Notes: generated by a model not told the origin, from the letters alone. DNA of 64,000 nucleotides from CAZSXU01 sp964610505 (GCA_964610505.1 CAZSXU010000001.1:248001-312000), one strand, 5' to 3'. Counted from the stretch's first letter, positions 8,241 through 17,356 are shown. Numbers and translations: made by a program.

Positions 8241-8684
8241 TTATTCTTCCACCGCTTCTTCCTCTTCGGCCTGTTTCTTCTTCCGGCCGCGCTTCTTGCC
8301 TTCCTCCGGCTTCGGCGCCTTTTTCACCTTGCGTTCCACCAGCTCGAGAATCGACATCGGTGCGTTGTCGCCCTTCCTCGGGCCTACCTTCAACACCCGG
8401 GAATACCCTCCCTGGCGATTCTCGTACCGTGGGGCAACCTCGTCGAACAGCTTCTTGACGGCCCGTTTGTCGTGCACCGTCTTAGCCGCGACTCGCCGCG
8501 CATGGAGATCCCCGCGCTTGCCCAGCGTGATCAGCCGGTCGATCAACCGCCGGCCTTCCTTCGCCTTGGCGTCGGTCGTCGTGATCCGTTCCTCCATGAT
8601 CAACGACGTCATCATGTTCCCGAACATCGCCTTCCGGTGGCTTGCCGTCCGGCTCAGTTTGCGTCCGTCTTTGCCGTGCTTCAT
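8241..8684 (-). CDS. rplQ: 50S ribosomal protein L17
   Basis: L17 binds 23S rRNA near the peptide exit side. The body (HRKAMFGNMMTSLI, RLITLGKRGD, YENRQGGYSRVLK) is standard. At 147 residues it is about 20 longer than E. coli L17 because of a charged Lys/Arg then Glu tail from about residue 118 (KKAPKPEEGKKRGRKKK, then an all-acidic end). It is the last gene of the alpha block, four bases after rpoA, and is followed by the hairpin at 8158. Confidence 0.97.
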   Translation of the reverse strand: MKHGKDGRKLSRTASHRKAMFGNMMTSLIMEERITTTDAKAKEGRRLIDRLITLGKRGDLHARRVAAKTVHDKRAVKKLFDEVAPRYENRQGGYSRVLKVGPRKGDNAPMSILELVERKVKKAPKPEEGKKRGRKKKQAEEEEAVEE

Positions 8685-8688
8685 TGTG

Positions 8689-9765
8689 CTATCCTTCGAT
8701 CTCGGCTACCGCTTCTTCCTGCTCCTCCCCGGCGTCCTCCGGACTCGCCGTTCCTTCCGGGAAGTACTTCGAGATGTCCATCCCGAACTGCAGGCCCATG
8801 TTCCCCAGAATGTCGGATATTTCCTTGAGGGACTTCCGGCCGAAGTTCCGGTACTTCAGCATCTCCGGCTCGGTCTTCTGGACCAGCTGACCGATGGTCC
8901 GGATGCTGGCCGCCGTCAGGCAATTGGAAGACCTCACGGAGAGCTCCAGTTCGTCCACGCTTCTGGAGAGCAGATCCCGAATCCTCTCGACTTCCTCATC
9001 CACTTCTTCTTCGTGTTCTTCCTCGGGCTCTTCTTCGAACTGAATGAAGAACGCCAGATGATCCTTCAGAATCCGGGCCGCCATCGACATCGCATCTTGA
9101 GGCGAAAGGGATCCGTCCGTCCAGATCTCCAGATCCAGCTTGTCGTAGTCGGTCCGCTGGCCGACCCGCGTATCGCCGACCGTGTAATTCACGTGCCTCA
9201 CGGGAGTGAAAATCGAATCCACCGGAATCACGCCGATCGGTCGCTCCACCTGCTGCTGTTGTTCGGCGGGAACGTATCCCCGCCCGCAGCCGATCTCCAC
9301 TTCCATTTTCAGCTGGCCGCCCTTGCCCAGCGTTGCGATGTGAAGATCCGGGTTCAGGATCTCGACGTCCGCGTCCCCCTCAAAATCCGCCGCCGTCACG
9401 TTCTTGGCCCCTTTGATTTCCATCCGGATCGTGCGGGAGTGGTCGGCGTGGAGCTTCATTCGCATTTGCTTCAGGTTCAGAATGATCTCGCTCACGTCCT
9501 CGAGCACGGCGGAAGAGTCGGTTCCCTTCTCCTTCGCTTCTCCCGAGCCCTTGATCGTCGTGAACTCGTGCAGCGCACCGTCGAAACGAACAGCCGTCAC
9601 TGCAGCGCCCTGGAGCGAGGACAAGAGAACCCGGCGAAGGGCGTTCCCGAGGGTGGCGCCGAACCCCCTCTCCAACGGCTCCGCTGTAAACTTCCCGTAG
9701 GTCGCTGTGAGGGTTTCCTCATTCACCTCGACCTTCTTCGGCATAGTCAGAGCTTTCCACTTCAT
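8689..9765 (-). CDS. rpoA: RNA polymerase alpha subunit
   Basis: The alpha subunit nucleates polymerase assembly (N-terminal domain) and contacts UP elements and activators (C-terminal domain). The N-terminal domain shows GFGATLGNALRRVLLSS; the C-terminal domain shows RSSNCLTAASIRTIGQLV and GRKSLKEISDIL. It is 358 residues against 329 in E. coli. The interdomain linker (about residues 232-252) is almost purely acidic and the protein also ends in an acidic tail. The ATG at 9765 has GGGAG upstream; a second ATG at 9744 is possible. It sits in the usual place between rpsD and rplQ. Confidence 0.98.
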   Translation of the reverse strand: MKWKALTMPKKVEVNEETLTATYGKFTAEPLERGFGATLGNALRRVLLSSLQGAAVTAVRFDGALHEFTTIKGSGEAKEKGTDSSAVLEDVSEIILNLKQMRMKLHADHSRTIRMEIKGAKNVTAADFEGDADVEILNPDLHIATLGKGGQLKMEVEIGCGRGYVPAEQQQQVERPIGVIPVDSIFTPVRHVNYTVGDTRVGQRTDYDKLDLEIWTDGSLSPQDAMSMAARILKDHLAFFIQFEEEPEEEHEEEVDEEVERIRDLLSRSVDELELSVRSSNCLTAASIRTIGQLVQKTEPEMLKYRNFGRKSLKEISDILGNMGLQFGMDISKYFPEGTASPEDAGEEQEEAVAEIEG

Positions 9766-9875
9766 GGGCAGGCTACTCCCTTCGTGACGGGCCGGGCCAT
9801 CTTTCCTCGAGCCGATGCGCCCAATGTCCGGAATCCGATTCCCCGGCCGACCACAGGAATAGTAAAACTTTCCCC

Positions 9876-10508
9876 CTACTTGGAGTACAACTCGACGATC
9901 GCCTGTTCGTCAACGGGAACCGTAACGGTATCCCGACTCGGCAGTTCCCTCACCACCCCACGCACGTCCCTCGCCTGAAGATCGAGCCACGGAACCGCCT
10001 CTCGCTGTTTCTGTTTCTCAAGAGAGTACTTCACGAGTTCCATGCCCCGGCTCTTCTCCTTGACCTCGATCACGTCCCCCATTGCGACGGAAAACGACGC
10101 GATGTTAACCGGACGCCCGTTGACAAGAATGTGCCGATGATTGACCAGCTGCCGAGCCGAAGCTCTCGAGGGAGCGAACCCGAGGCGATATACCACGTTG
10201 TCCAATCTCCGCTCCAGCAGCTGGAGCAGGTTCTCTCCCGTCACGCCCTTCTGCCTGGCGGCCTTCTTGTAGTAGTTCCGGAACTGGCGCTCAAAGACAC
10301 CGTACATCCGCCGGACCTTCTGTTTCTCTCTGAGCTGCAGCCCGTACTCGGACACTTTCCGCCTCATCCGGGCTCCATGCTGGCCGGGCGCGCTCTGCTT
10401 CCGGCCCTCCATCGGACACCGGGTGCTGAAGCAGCGATCACCCTTGAGAAAGAGCTTCGTCCCCTCCCGCCGACAGAGCTTGCACTTGCCTCCCGTTTCA
10501 CGTGCCAT
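9876..10508 (-). CDS. rpsD: 30S ribosomal protein S4, zinc-binding form
   Basis: S4 is a primary 16S rRNA binder that starts 30S assembly. The 210-residue protein keeps four N-terminal cysteines (Cys9, Cys12, Cys26, Cys31), the zinc-ribbon (C+) form of S4, plus the S4 RNA-binding segment (RLGFAPSRASARQLVNHRHI). The 110-base gap to rpoA holds nothing recognisable. Confidence 0.97.
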   Translation of the reverse strand: MARETGGKCKLCRREGTKLFLKGDRCFSTRCPMEGRKQSAPGQHGARMRRKVSEYGLQLREKQKVRRMYGVFERQFRNYYKKAARQKGVTGENLLQLLERRLDNVVYRLGFAPSRASARQLVNHRHILVNGRPVNIASFSVAMGDVIEVKEKSRGMELVKYSLEKQKQREAVPWLDLQARDVRGVVRELPSRDTVTVPVDEQAIVELYSK

Positions 10509-10551
10509 TCAATAAACCCTCCGACATCCCGGCTTCCCGCCGAGACTCAAC

Positions 10552-10947
10552 CTACACGCGCCGGCGCTTCGGCGGCCGACACCCGTTGTGAGGAATGGGC
10601 GTGACGTCTCGAATCGCGGAAACATCCAGGCCCGCCGCCTGAAGGGAGCGGATCGCCGCTTCACGACCCGATCCGGGGCCGCGGACCCGCACCTCCACCT
10701 TCTTCATCCCCAGCGACAATGCTTCCTTCGCCGACTGTTCGGCCGCAAGCTGCGCAGCGAACGGCGTGCTCTTCCTCGATCCCTTGAATCCGACCTTCCC
10801 GGCGCTGGCCCAGGAAACGACGTTGCCCTTCGTGTCCGTAATGGTCACGATCGTGTTGTTGAAGGTCGACTGGATGTGAGCAACCCCGTTCGCCTCGACT
10901 CGCTTGTCCTTCTTCCGGCCGCGCCTCGCCTTCTTCTCAGCAGCCAA
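10552..10947 (-). CDS. rpsK: 30S ribosomal protein S11
   Basis: S11 lines the 30S platform near the E site. At 131 residues it has the family's HIQSTFNNTIVTITD start and the GPGSGREAAIRSLQAAGL and TPIPHNGCRPPKRRRV motifs. It lies between rpsM and rpsD as in most bacteria, with 62 bases to rpsM. Confidence 0.97.
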   Translation of the reverse strand: MAAEKKARRGRKKDKRVEANGVAHIQSTFNNTIVTITDTKGNVVSWASAGKVGFKGSRKSTPFAAQLAAEQSAKEALSLGMKKVEVRVRGPGSGREAAIRSLQAAGLDVSAIRDVTPIPHNGCRPPKRRRV

Positions 10948-11009
10948 TGAAACCTCCAGATACGGGTTTGAGACCCACCCGGGCCTCCGCGTTCAGCGGC
11001 GGCGAGCCG

Positions 11010-11384
11010 CTAGCGCTTCCTCCGAACCGCCCCCGAACCCTTCTTCGGGCCCTTCCGGGTGCGGGCGTTGGTGTGCGTTCTTTGACCTCTGGCCGGCAGC
11101 CCGCGCCGGTGCCGGAACCCCCGGTAGCAGCCGATATCCATCAAGCGCTTGATGTTCCCGCTGACCTCGCTGCGCAGGCTTCCCTCCACCTTGAACTCGG
11201 ACTCGATCACGCCACGGAGCTTGATCGTGTCCTCCTCGGTAAGGGCCTTGGATTTCATCGACCCGTCGATTCCCGTCTTCTCCAGGATCTTCCGCGCCGA
11301 GCTGTGGCCGATTCCGTGAATGTAGGTCAACGCGATATCGACCCGCTTCTCCGCGGGAAGATCAACTCCAGCGATTCTCGCCAC
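11010..11384 (-). CDS. rpsM: 30S ribosomal protein S13
   Basis: S13 sits in the 30S head and contacts the P-site tRNA and L5 bridge. At 124 residues it begins MARIAGVDLPAEKRVD, has the helix-two-turn-helix motif (GIGHSSARKILEKTGI) and ends in a basic GQRTHTNARTRKGPKK tail that reaches the tRNA. Confidence 0.97.
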   Translation of the reverse strand: MARIAGVDLPAEKRVDIALTYIHGIGHSSARKILEKTGIDGSMKSKALTEEDTIKLRGVIESEFKVEGSLRSEVSGNIKRLMDIGCYRGFRHRRGLPARGQRTHTNARTRKGPKKGSGAVRRKR

Positions 11385-11426
11385 GTGCCAAGCCTCCCGG
11401 TAGAACCGGCGCCCCGGGCGTCCGTT

Positions 11427-11540
11427 CTACCTTTGTCTCTGCTTATGCCTCGGGTTGGTGCAGATCACCCTCACAACGCCTTTCCTCTTGATGATCTTGC
11501 ACCGCTCACAGATCTTCTTGACCGACGTTCGCACTTTCAT
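11427..11540 (-). CDS. rpmJ: 50S ribosomal protein L36
   Basis: A 37-residue frame, MKVRTSVKKICERCK at the start and RHKQRQR at the end. Cys11, Cys14, Cys27 and His32 make the zinc ribbon, so it is the zinc-binding (C+) form. It lies between infA and rpsM, the usual location, with an ATG at 11540. Confidence 0.95.
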   Translation of the reverse strand: MKVRTSVKKICERCKIIKRKGVVRVICTNPRHKQRQR

Positions 11541-11582
11541 ATCCACCACTTCCGTTCCGCGTCTCCGGACCCCGCAACGACG

Positions 11583-11801
11583 CTACTTGTAACGGTAGAC
11601 GATTCGGCCGCGGCTCAAATCGTACGGAGACAGTTCGACCGTCACCTTGTCGCCGGGCAGGATCTTGATGAAATTCATCCGCATCTTGCCCGAGATGTGC
11701 GCCAGGATCAGATGACCGTTCTCCAGCTCCACCCGAAAGCTGGCGTTGGGCAGCGGCTCGACCACCGTACCTTCTACCTGTATGCCTTCTTCCTTTGCCA
11801 C
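11583..11801 (-). CDS. infA: Translation initiation factor IF-1
   Basis: This 72-residue S1/OB-fold protein occupies the A site during initiation. It shows GTVVEPLPNASFRVELENG and ends LSRGRIVYRYK, both typical. It follows map by 10 bases and precedes rpmJ, the common order outside gamma-proteobacteria. Confidence 0.97.
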   Translation of the reverse strand: MAKEEGIQVEGTVVEPLPNASFRVELENGHLILAHISGKMRMNFIKILPGDKVTVELSPYDLSRGRIVYRYK

Positions 11802-11811
11802 AGAGATCGTC

Positions 11812-12609
11812 CTACCTCTTGGGTCGTTTTCCCCTTTGCCGGGGAGTGCCCGTAAGGATCTCCGCCCCGTCGTCCCCGATCACTACCGTGTGCTCGAAGT
11901 GCGCCGAGAGAGATCCGTCCTTTGTGACCACCGTCCAGTTGTCGTCGAGCGTAACCACATCCGGCCCGCCCGCGTTGACCATGGGTTCGATCGCCAGGGT
12001 CATTCCTTTCTTGAGCCTTACGCCGCGCCCCGGAGGGCCGAAATTCGGGACCTGGGGCTCCTCGTGCATGTTCCGGCCGATCCCGTGGCCCACCAGCGAC
12101 CGAACCACCGAGTAGCCGCCCGCCTTCACCGTCACTTCGACGGCGTGGGAGATATCGGACAACCGGTTTCCCGACCGCGCTTCCCCGATGCCCCTGCCGA
12201 GCGCCTTCTCTGTCACCTCAAGCAGGTGCCTGGCGTCGGCCGAGATTTCTCCGACGGGAAACGTCCGGGCGCCATCCGAGTAGTAGGCGTCCTTGAGGAC
12301 CCCCACGTCGATACCCAAGATGTCTCCCTCAACCAGGACCCGGCCGCCGGGGATTCCGTGAACGACCTCGTGGTTCACGGAAGCGCAGATGCTTCCAGGG
12401 AAACCCTGGTACCCCCGAAACGCCGCCACCGCGCCTTGCTCTCGAATGTACTCGTCGATCCTCCGTTCCAGTTCCCCCGTGGTCACGCCCGGGACGATGA
12501 AAGGTTCGATCATCCCCAACGCCCCGCCGAGGATTCTCCCGGCGTCCCGCATGAGCGCGATTTCGTCTTCCGTCTTCACGCTCCGTGCCGTTCGTGAACT
12601 CACTCCCAC
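11812..12609 (-). CDS. map: Methionine aminopeptidase, type I
   Basis: It removes the initiator methionine from nascent chains. The 265-residue protein carries the expected metal ligands: Asp in GIDVGVLKDAYYSDGART (two), His in GHGIGRNMHEEP, Glu in AIEPM and Glu in FEHTVVI; the NHEVVHGIP motif gives the substrate His. There are two GTG starts: 12609, or 12603, which has the better-spaced GGGGAG. The gene is 18 bases after adk and is co-transcribed with secY and adk. Confidence 0.96.
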   Translation of the reverse strand: MGVSSRTARSVKTEDEIALMRDAGRILGGALGMIEPFIVPGVTTGELERRIDEYIREQGAVAAFRGYQGFPGSICASVNHEVVHGIPGGRVLVEGDILGIDVGVLKDAYYSDGARTFPVGEISADARHLLEVTEKALGRGIGEARSGNRLSDISHAVEVTVKAGGYSVVRSLVGHGIGRNMHEEPQVPNFGPPGRGVRLKKGMTLAIEPMVNAGGPDVVTLDDNWTVVTKDGSLSAHFEHTVVIGDDGAEILTGTPRQRGKRPKR

Positions 12610-12627
12610 TCCCCAGAGCGAAGCCGG

Positions 12628-13281
12628 TCAAGAAGGCCGGGAGTCCCATCCCCCCACAATCTCCCCGTAGATCCGCTCAACGTCGCGATCCCCGTTCACC
12701 GCCCGAAGCAGACCCCGCTCGGCGTAGTACGCCTTGAGCGGCTCCGTTTCCCTGTGATAGACCTCCAGGCGCCGGCCGACCGTCTCCGGACCATCGTCCT
12801 CCCGTCGACTCAGGCGGCCGCCGCAGCGATCGCAGACCCCCGGTTGCTTCGGGGGGCGCGTATCCAAGTTGAAGAGCTCCCCGCAGTCCTCACACGTCCG
12901 GCGCTTTCCCAACCGGTTGACGATCGCCTCGTCCGGAACCTCGATACTGAGAACTTCGTCCAGCGCCAGGCCCATTTCGCCAAGAAGGCGATCCAGGCCC
13001 TCCGCCTGGGTGATGGTCCTCGGGAATCCATCCAGGATGAATCCCCCGCCGTACTCCAAGGATCCGAGGACCTCCCGAATCAGGTCGAGCATCACCTCGT
13101 CCGGGAGGAGCCGCCCGGTGTCCATGTACCGCCGGGCCGTTTGGCCCAACTCCGTTTCCTTCTCAACGGCCGAGCGAAGGATGTCGCCGGTCGACAGTTG
13201 CCGGACCCCCCATTGCTTCTCGATGAGTTTGGCCTGCGTCCCTTTTCCCGCACCCGGCGCCCCCAGCAGGACCAGTCGCAT
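12628..13281 (-). CDS. adk: Adenylate kinase, zinc-LID type
   Basis: It interconverts ATP + AMP and 2 ADP. At 217 residues it has the P-loop GAPGAGKGTQ at residues 7-16, the AMP-binding TGDILR and GFPRTITQ motifs, and a LID with four cysteines (CEDCG and CDRCGG), the zinc-stabilised form found in Gram-positives and many anaerobes. It lies 15 bases after secY in the secY-adk-map-infA order. Confidence 0.97.
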   Translation of the reverse strand: MRLVLLGAPGAGKGTQAKLIEKQWGVRQLSTGDILRSAVEKETELGQTARRYMDTGRLLPDEVMLDLIREVLGSLEYGGGFILDGFPRTITQAEGLDRLLGEMGLALDEVLSIEVPDEAIVNRLGKRRTCEDCGELFNLDTRPPKQPGVCDRCGGRLSRREDDGPETVGRRLEVYHRETEPLKAYYAERGLLRAVNGDRDVERIYGEIVGGWDSRPS

Positions 13282-13296
13282 CCTTGTTCGCTCCCT

Positions 13297-14607
13297 CTAT
13301 CGTCTACCCCTCAACTTTGAGCCCTTCATGAAACCGTCGTAATGCCGCATCAACAGGTGTGACTCAATCTGCTGCAGCGTATCCAGCGCCACCCCCACAA
13401 TGATCAAGAGCCCCGTCCCACCGAAGTAGAAGGGCGCCTTGAAATGCTGGATCAAGAAGGACGGCAGGATGGCGATCAACGCCAGGAACACCGCTCCGGG
13501 CAAGGTAATCCGGGTGAGGATTCGGTCGATATACTCCGCCGTTTTCTGTCCCGGCCGGATCCCGGGCACGAACCCACCGTATTTCTTCATGTTGTCAGCC
13601 AGATCGACCGGGTTGAAGATGATCGCCGTATAGAAGTATGTAAAGAAAACGATGACGAGGCCATAAACCACGTTGTATACGATGGAGCTCGGCGAGAACA
13701 TCTCATTCAGCCGCTGTGCCAGATCACTTCCCCGGAAGAACGTGGCGATCGTTCCCGGGAACATGATCACCGACTGGGCGAAGATGATGGGAATCACGCC
13801 CGCCGTGTTCACTCGGAGCGGGATGTGCGTGCTTTGACCGCCGTAGACCTTCCGTCCAATGATCCGCTTAGCATACTGGACCGGAATTCGCCGCTGTCCC
13901 TGGGTGATCGCAATCACCGCCGCGGTCACCAACAGCATGATCACGACCAGCATTCCCGCCTGCGCGTAGCCGAGAGCTCCGGTCTGGAGCGCCCGAATGC
14001 TCTGAAGCAGATCGTTGGGGTTTCGGGCTACGATTCCGATGAAAATGATGAGCGAGATTCCGTTTCCGATCCCGCGCTCGGAAATTCGCTCTCCCAGCCA
14101 CATCACGAAAATGGTCCCCGAGGTCAGAGTCAACACCGTCAGTAGCCGGAAAGCCAGACCCGGGCTCGGGACCACGGCCACGCCCCCGCCCATGTTGAAA
14201 TTCTCGAGGAAAATGCTGATCCCGTACGCCTGGACCACGGAGAGAAATACCGTCCCGTAGCGAGTATACTGGGTGATCTTCTTACGTCCCTCTTCTCCCT
14301 CCTTCTGCAGCTTCTCGAAGTAGGGAATGACGGCCGTCAGCAGCTGGAGAATGATCGACGCGCTGATATACGGCATGATGCCAAGAGCGAACACGGACGC
14401 CTTCGCGAACGCCCCCCCGACGAACATGTCGTACAATCCCAGCAGCGTTCCCCGGGCCTGGGCAAAGGCCTGCGCCAGGGCATGTCCGTCCACGCCCGGC
14501 GTAGGAACGTGTCCTCCCACTCGGTAGATGATCAGCATCAACAGGGTGAAGAGAACCTTGCGCCTCAACTCGGGAATCTTAAAGATGCTCTGTAGACTCT
14601 GTATCAT
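13297..14607 (-). CDS. secY: Protein translocase subunit SecY
   Basis: The main channel of the Sec translocon in the inner membrane. At 436 residues it has ten hydrophobic segments. It begins IFKIPELRRKVLFTL, has the plug-region GLYDMFVGGAFAKASVFALG and the cytoplasmic loop motif GQRRIPVQYAKR. It sits between rplO and adk. Its partner SecE is encoded at 40010-40195; SecG is not in the window. Confidence 0.98.
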   Translation of the reverse strand: MIQSLQSIFKIPELRRKVLFTLLMLIIYRVGGHVPTPGVDGHALAQAFAQARGTLLGLYDMFVGGAFAKASVFALGIMPYISASIILQLLTAVIPYFEKLQKEGEEGRKKITQYTRYGTVFLSVVQAYGISIFLENFNMGGGVAVVPSPGLAFRLLTVLTLTSGTIFVMWLGERISERGIGNGISLIIFIGIVARNPNDLLQSIRALQTGALGYAQAGMLVVIMLLVTAAVIAITQGQRRIPVQYAKRIIGRKVYGGQSTHIPLRVNTAGVIPIIFAQSVIMFPGTIATFFRGSDLAQRLNEMFSPSSIVYNVVYGLVIVFFTYFYTAIIFNPVDLADNMKKYGGFVPGIRPGQKTAEYIDRILTRITLPGAVFLALIAILPSFLIQHFKAPFYFGGTGLLIIVGVALDTLQQIESHLLMRHYDGFMKGSKLRGRR

Positions 14608-14642
14608 TGTCCTTCCTACAGGCTGTGGTCGAAGTTACCGGG

Positions 14643-15128
14643 CTACCGCGCCGCTCCGTGAGCCGCTCCGTGAGCCGCTCTCTCGCTCGTTCCCTGAATC
14701 AATTCCAGCTTTCCGCCCGCCGCCTCGATCTTGTCGCGGGCCTTCCTGCTGGCGGCGTGGACCAGGATTTCCAGAGGCCGGGAGATGTCCCCTCCGGCCA
14801 AGACCTTGATCGGTCCCTTGGAAAGCTTCACCAGACCTGCGCTCTCCAGCACCCCGGGGTCGATCTTCTGATCGCCCGGGAACCGTTCGAGATCCTTCAG
14901 GTTCAGCACCTGGAACTTGGTGGTGAACCGATTGTGGAATCCCCGCTTCGGCAGCCTCCGCTGAAGCGGCATCTGTCCACCTTCAGACCAGCGGTGGACC
15001 TTGGCCCTTTGCTTCTGGCCTTTGTGGCCCCGGCAACTGGTCTTCCCATGTCCTGAACCCGGACCTCGTCCGACTCGCTTGCGCTTCTTGAAAGCGCTGT
15101 CCGTCCGTTGAATATCGCTGAGTCTCAC
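14643..15128 (-). CDS. rplO: 50S ribosomal protein L15
   Basis: L15 helps organise 23S rRNA around the peptidyl-transferase centre. At 161 residues it shows the basic N-terminal KRVGRGPGSGHGKTSCRGHK and FEGGQ-like SEGGQMPLQRRLPKRGF motifs. The 3' end contains a tandem copy of a 12-base unit (14647-14675), giving AAHGAAHGAAR as the last residues beyond the normal family end. The start overlaps the rpmD stop by four bases. Confidence 0.96.
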   Translation of the reverse strand: MRLSDIQRTDSAFKKRKRVGRGPGSGHGKTSCRGHKGQKQRAKVHRWSEGGQMPLQRRLPKRGFHNRFTTKFQVLNLKDLERFPGDQKIDPGVLESAGLVKLSKGPIKVLAGGDISRPLEILVHAASRKARDKIEAAGGKLELIQGTSERAAHGAAHGAAR

Positions 15129-15322
15129 GAGTCCTCCTTCTCCAATTCCTCGATCTCGACAAGATGGCGAACACTGTCGACCATCCCTCGGATCTGGGGG
15201 CTATCTCTGTGTTCAACTGACTCGTGGAGACGGTGGATCCCCAAGGCACGAATCGTTCGTTTCTGTCGTTCCTGCCGGCGGATCGCGCTCCTCTTTTGTG
15301 TGATTCTCAGATAGCGCGCCAT
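15125..15322 (-). CDS. rpmD: 50S ribosomal protein L30
   Basis: A 65-residue protein starting MARYLRITQKRSAI, with LGIHRLHESVEHRDSPQIRG in the middle. I place the start at the ATG at 15322, just after the rpsE stop and preceded by AAGGAA; the frame extends ten codons upstream inside rpsE. It ends in an acidic EIEELEKEDS tail overlapping the rplO start. Confidence 0.93.
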   Translation of the reverse strand: MARYLRITQKRSAIRRQERQKRTIRALGIHRLHESVEHRDSPQIRGMVDSVRHLVEIEELEKEDS

Positions 15323-15323
15323 C

Positions 15324-15857
15324 TCACGATTCCTTTCCGGCCGTGTCCTCAATCCCCAACACTTCCCGCACGCTCATTCCACGAATCTGGGCAACGTCGG
15401 CCGCGCGTTTAAGGCGGGAAATCCCGTTCATGGTTGCTTTCACGACATTGTGCGGATTGTTGGTTCCCAGGCACTTGGTCAGCACGTCTCTCACGCCCGC
15501 AGCTTCCATCACCGCGCGCACGGCTCCGCCGGCGATGATCCCGGTTCCGGGGGATGCGGGTCTCAAGACCACCCGACCCGAGCCCGACCGGCCGAGAATC
15601 TCGTGCGGGATCGTGCCGCCAAGAAGGGGAACGTTGATGAAACTCTTCTTCGCGGCTTCGGTCCCTTTGCGAATCGCCTCGGCGACCTCGCGGGCTTTGC
15701 CCAGACCTACACCGACACGCCCGTTGCCGTCTCCGACCGCAACCAGCGCGTTGAAGCTGAATCGACGCCCTCCCTTAACCACCTTCGCCACCCGGTTGAT
15801 ATGGATGACCTTCTCGATAAACTCCGACTTGCTCGCCGTAGATTCTCTCCTACGCAA
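15324..15857 (-). CDS. rpsE: 30S ribosomal protein S5
   Basis: S5 lines the mRNA entry tunnel and affects decoding accuracy. At 177 residues it has the double-stranded RNA-binding N-terminal domain (INRVAKVVKGGRRFSFNALV, GVGLGKAREV) and the GTGIIAGGAVRAVMEAAG C-terminal domain. It follows rplR by 11 bases. Confidence 0.97.
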   Translation of the reverse strand: MRRRESTASKSEFIEKVIHINRVAKVVKGGRRFSFNALVAVGDGNGRVGVGLGKAREVAEAIRKGTEAAKKSFINVPLLGGTIPHEILGRSGSGRVVLRPASPGTGIIAGGAVRAVMEAAGVRDVLTKCLGTNNPHNVVKATMNGISRLKRAADVAQIRGMSVREVLGIEDTAGKES

Positions 15858-15868
15858 AGTGCCTCCCG

Positions 15869-16273
15869 TCAGAAAACGAGGCCGCCCTCTCTGCAGGCCT
15901 CTGCAAGAGCCTTCACCCGGCCGTGGTAGAGATAGGAACCCCGATCAAAACACACCTGGGTCACGCCCTTCTCCATAGCTCGCTTCGCAAGCAGAAGCCC
16001 CACGGCTTTTGGGATCCCGTACGTCTCGCCGCCGCCCGATGGACCGTCCGAAGAGCCGCCCGCCGGATTCTCGCGAATCTCCTTCACCAGACTGGAAGCG
16101 GAGACAAGCGTCCGTCCCTGCGTGTCGTCGATGATTTGCGCGTAGATGTTCTTGCCGCTCCGGAATACGGAAAGCCGGGGGCGCTCAGACGTCCCGTGGA
16201 CCTTCTTGCGCACTCTCCGCTTTCTGCGAAGCCGATTCCGCATCTTGCTCGGGTAGTTTTTCAACATCGTCAC
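15869..16273 (-). CDS. rplR: 50S ribosomal protein L18
   Basis: L18 carries 5S rRNA into the 50S subunit. At 134 residues it is about 17 longer than E. coli L18 because of a Gly/Ser-rich insert (PAGGSSDGPSGGGETYG, about residues 70-87) in front of the KAVGLLLAKRAMEKG helix. The rest (RPRLSVFRSGKNIYAQIIDD, GYLYHGRVKALAEA-like end) is normal. Confidence 0.95.
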   Translation of the reverse strand: MTMLKNYPSKMRNRLRRKRRVRKKVHGTSERPRLSVFRSGKNIYAQIIDDTQGRTLVSASSLVKEIRENPAGGSSDGPSGGGETYGIPKAVGLLLAKRAMEKGVTQVCFDRGSYLYHGRVKALAEACREGGLVF

Positions 16274-16309
16274 TCAGTCCTTCTTGATGATCCGGCTCCG
16301 GACTCTCCG

Positions 16310-16849
16310 CTACGCCGCTCCGGCCTTGCCGGCTTTCCGCCGCACCTGCTCCCCTGCGTAGCGAATCCCCTTACCGCCATACGGCTCGGGCGGCTTGAAC
16401 CTGCGGATGTCCGCCGCCACCTGACCGACGGCCTGCTTGTCGATTCCCGACACGACGATCTTGGTACGGTCCGGTGTCTCCACCTTGATCCCTTTGGGGA
16501 CGGGATAATGGATGATGTGGGATTTTCGAACGTCCAGGGTCAACGTGCTCCCCTTCATCTCGGCCCGGTACCCCACGCCGTGAACCTCCAGCTGTTTCAC
16601 GAACCCGCGGGAGACCCCCTCCACCATGCCCGCCAGGAGGCCTCGGCTCAATCCGTGAAATGCCCGATCCGTTCTCGACTCCCCTCGACGTACGACATTG
16701 ATCTGATCGCCTTCGACGGAAATCGATACCCGTCGGTCGAACTCTCGGCGGAGCGACCCCTTTTCCCCCGAGACCTCAACCGCGTTCCCGTTGATCTGAA
16801 CCTTGACCCCTTTGGGAATCGGGATCGGCTGCTTCCCGACTCTCGACAT
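16310..16849 (-). CDS. rplF: 50S ribosomal protein L6
   Basis: L6 lies at the base of the L7/L12 stalk near the sarcin-ricin loop. At 179 residues it has the duplicated fold and the C-terminal RRFKPPEPYGGKGIRYAGE signature. The 108-base gap between it and rpsH shows no gene. Confidence 0.97.
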   Translation of the reverse strand: MSRVGKQPIPIPKGVKVQINGNAVEVSGEKGSLRREFDRRVSISVEGDQINVVRRGESRTDRAFHGLSRGLLAGMVEGVSRGFVKQLEVHGVGYRAEMKGSTLTLDVRKSHIIHYPVPKGIKVETPDRTKIVVSGIDKQAVGQVAADIRRFKPPEPYGGKGIRYAGEQVRRKAGKAGAA

Positions 16850-16957
16850 CGCTCGCCTCGCTTGCCCTTGTGCCGCCCTCTTTACTCAGGCCGGCATCTC
16901 TCGGACCGTGATGTGAAACGTCTCATGTGCCGGATCGTGGACGGATGTTTCCGCCCG

Positions 16958-17356
16958 CTACCAGATGTAGCAGATCACTTCCCCTCCCACGCCCAGCTTC
17001 CTCGATTCCTTATCCGTGAGGACTCCCTTCGGCGTCGAGAGGATCGCCGTACCCAGTCCTCCCATCACCCGGGGGATTTCCTCCTTGTTCACATACACAC
17101 GCCTGCCCGGTTTGGACACACGCTTCAGGCCGCCGATCGCGCTTTCCTCCTTCACCGTGTACTTGAGCGAGATACGGATCGTGCCCTGGCTCGTTTCTTC
17201 AAGAACCTGAACCTGGTTGATGTATCTCTCTCTGAGAAGTAACTCCGCGATGGCTTTCTTCAAGTTCGACGCCGGGACATCGACCTTCTTCCTCTTGGCC
17301 TGCGTAGCATTCCGAATACGCGTCAACATGTCCGCGACCGGATCCGTCATCGTCAT
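16958..17356 (-). CDS. rpsH: 30S ribosomal protein S8
   Basis: S8 binds the central domain of 16S rRNA and in many bacteria represses the spc genes. At 132 residues it begins DPVADMLTRIRNATQAKRK and has the GLGTAILSTPKGVLTDKESR signature near the C-terminus. Confidence 0.97.
   Translation of the reverse strand: MTMTDPVADMLTRIRNATQAKRKKVDVPASNLKKAIAELLLRERYINQVQVLEETSQGTIRISLKYTVKEESAIGGLKRVSKPGRRVYVNKEEIPRVMGGLGTAILSTPKGVLTDKESRKLGVGGEVICYIW

Noticed and set aside
7663..9978. A 771-codon plus-strand frame over the repeats, rplQ and rpoA
   Set aside because: Most of it is antisense to rplQ and rpoA, and its start lies in repeat DNA.
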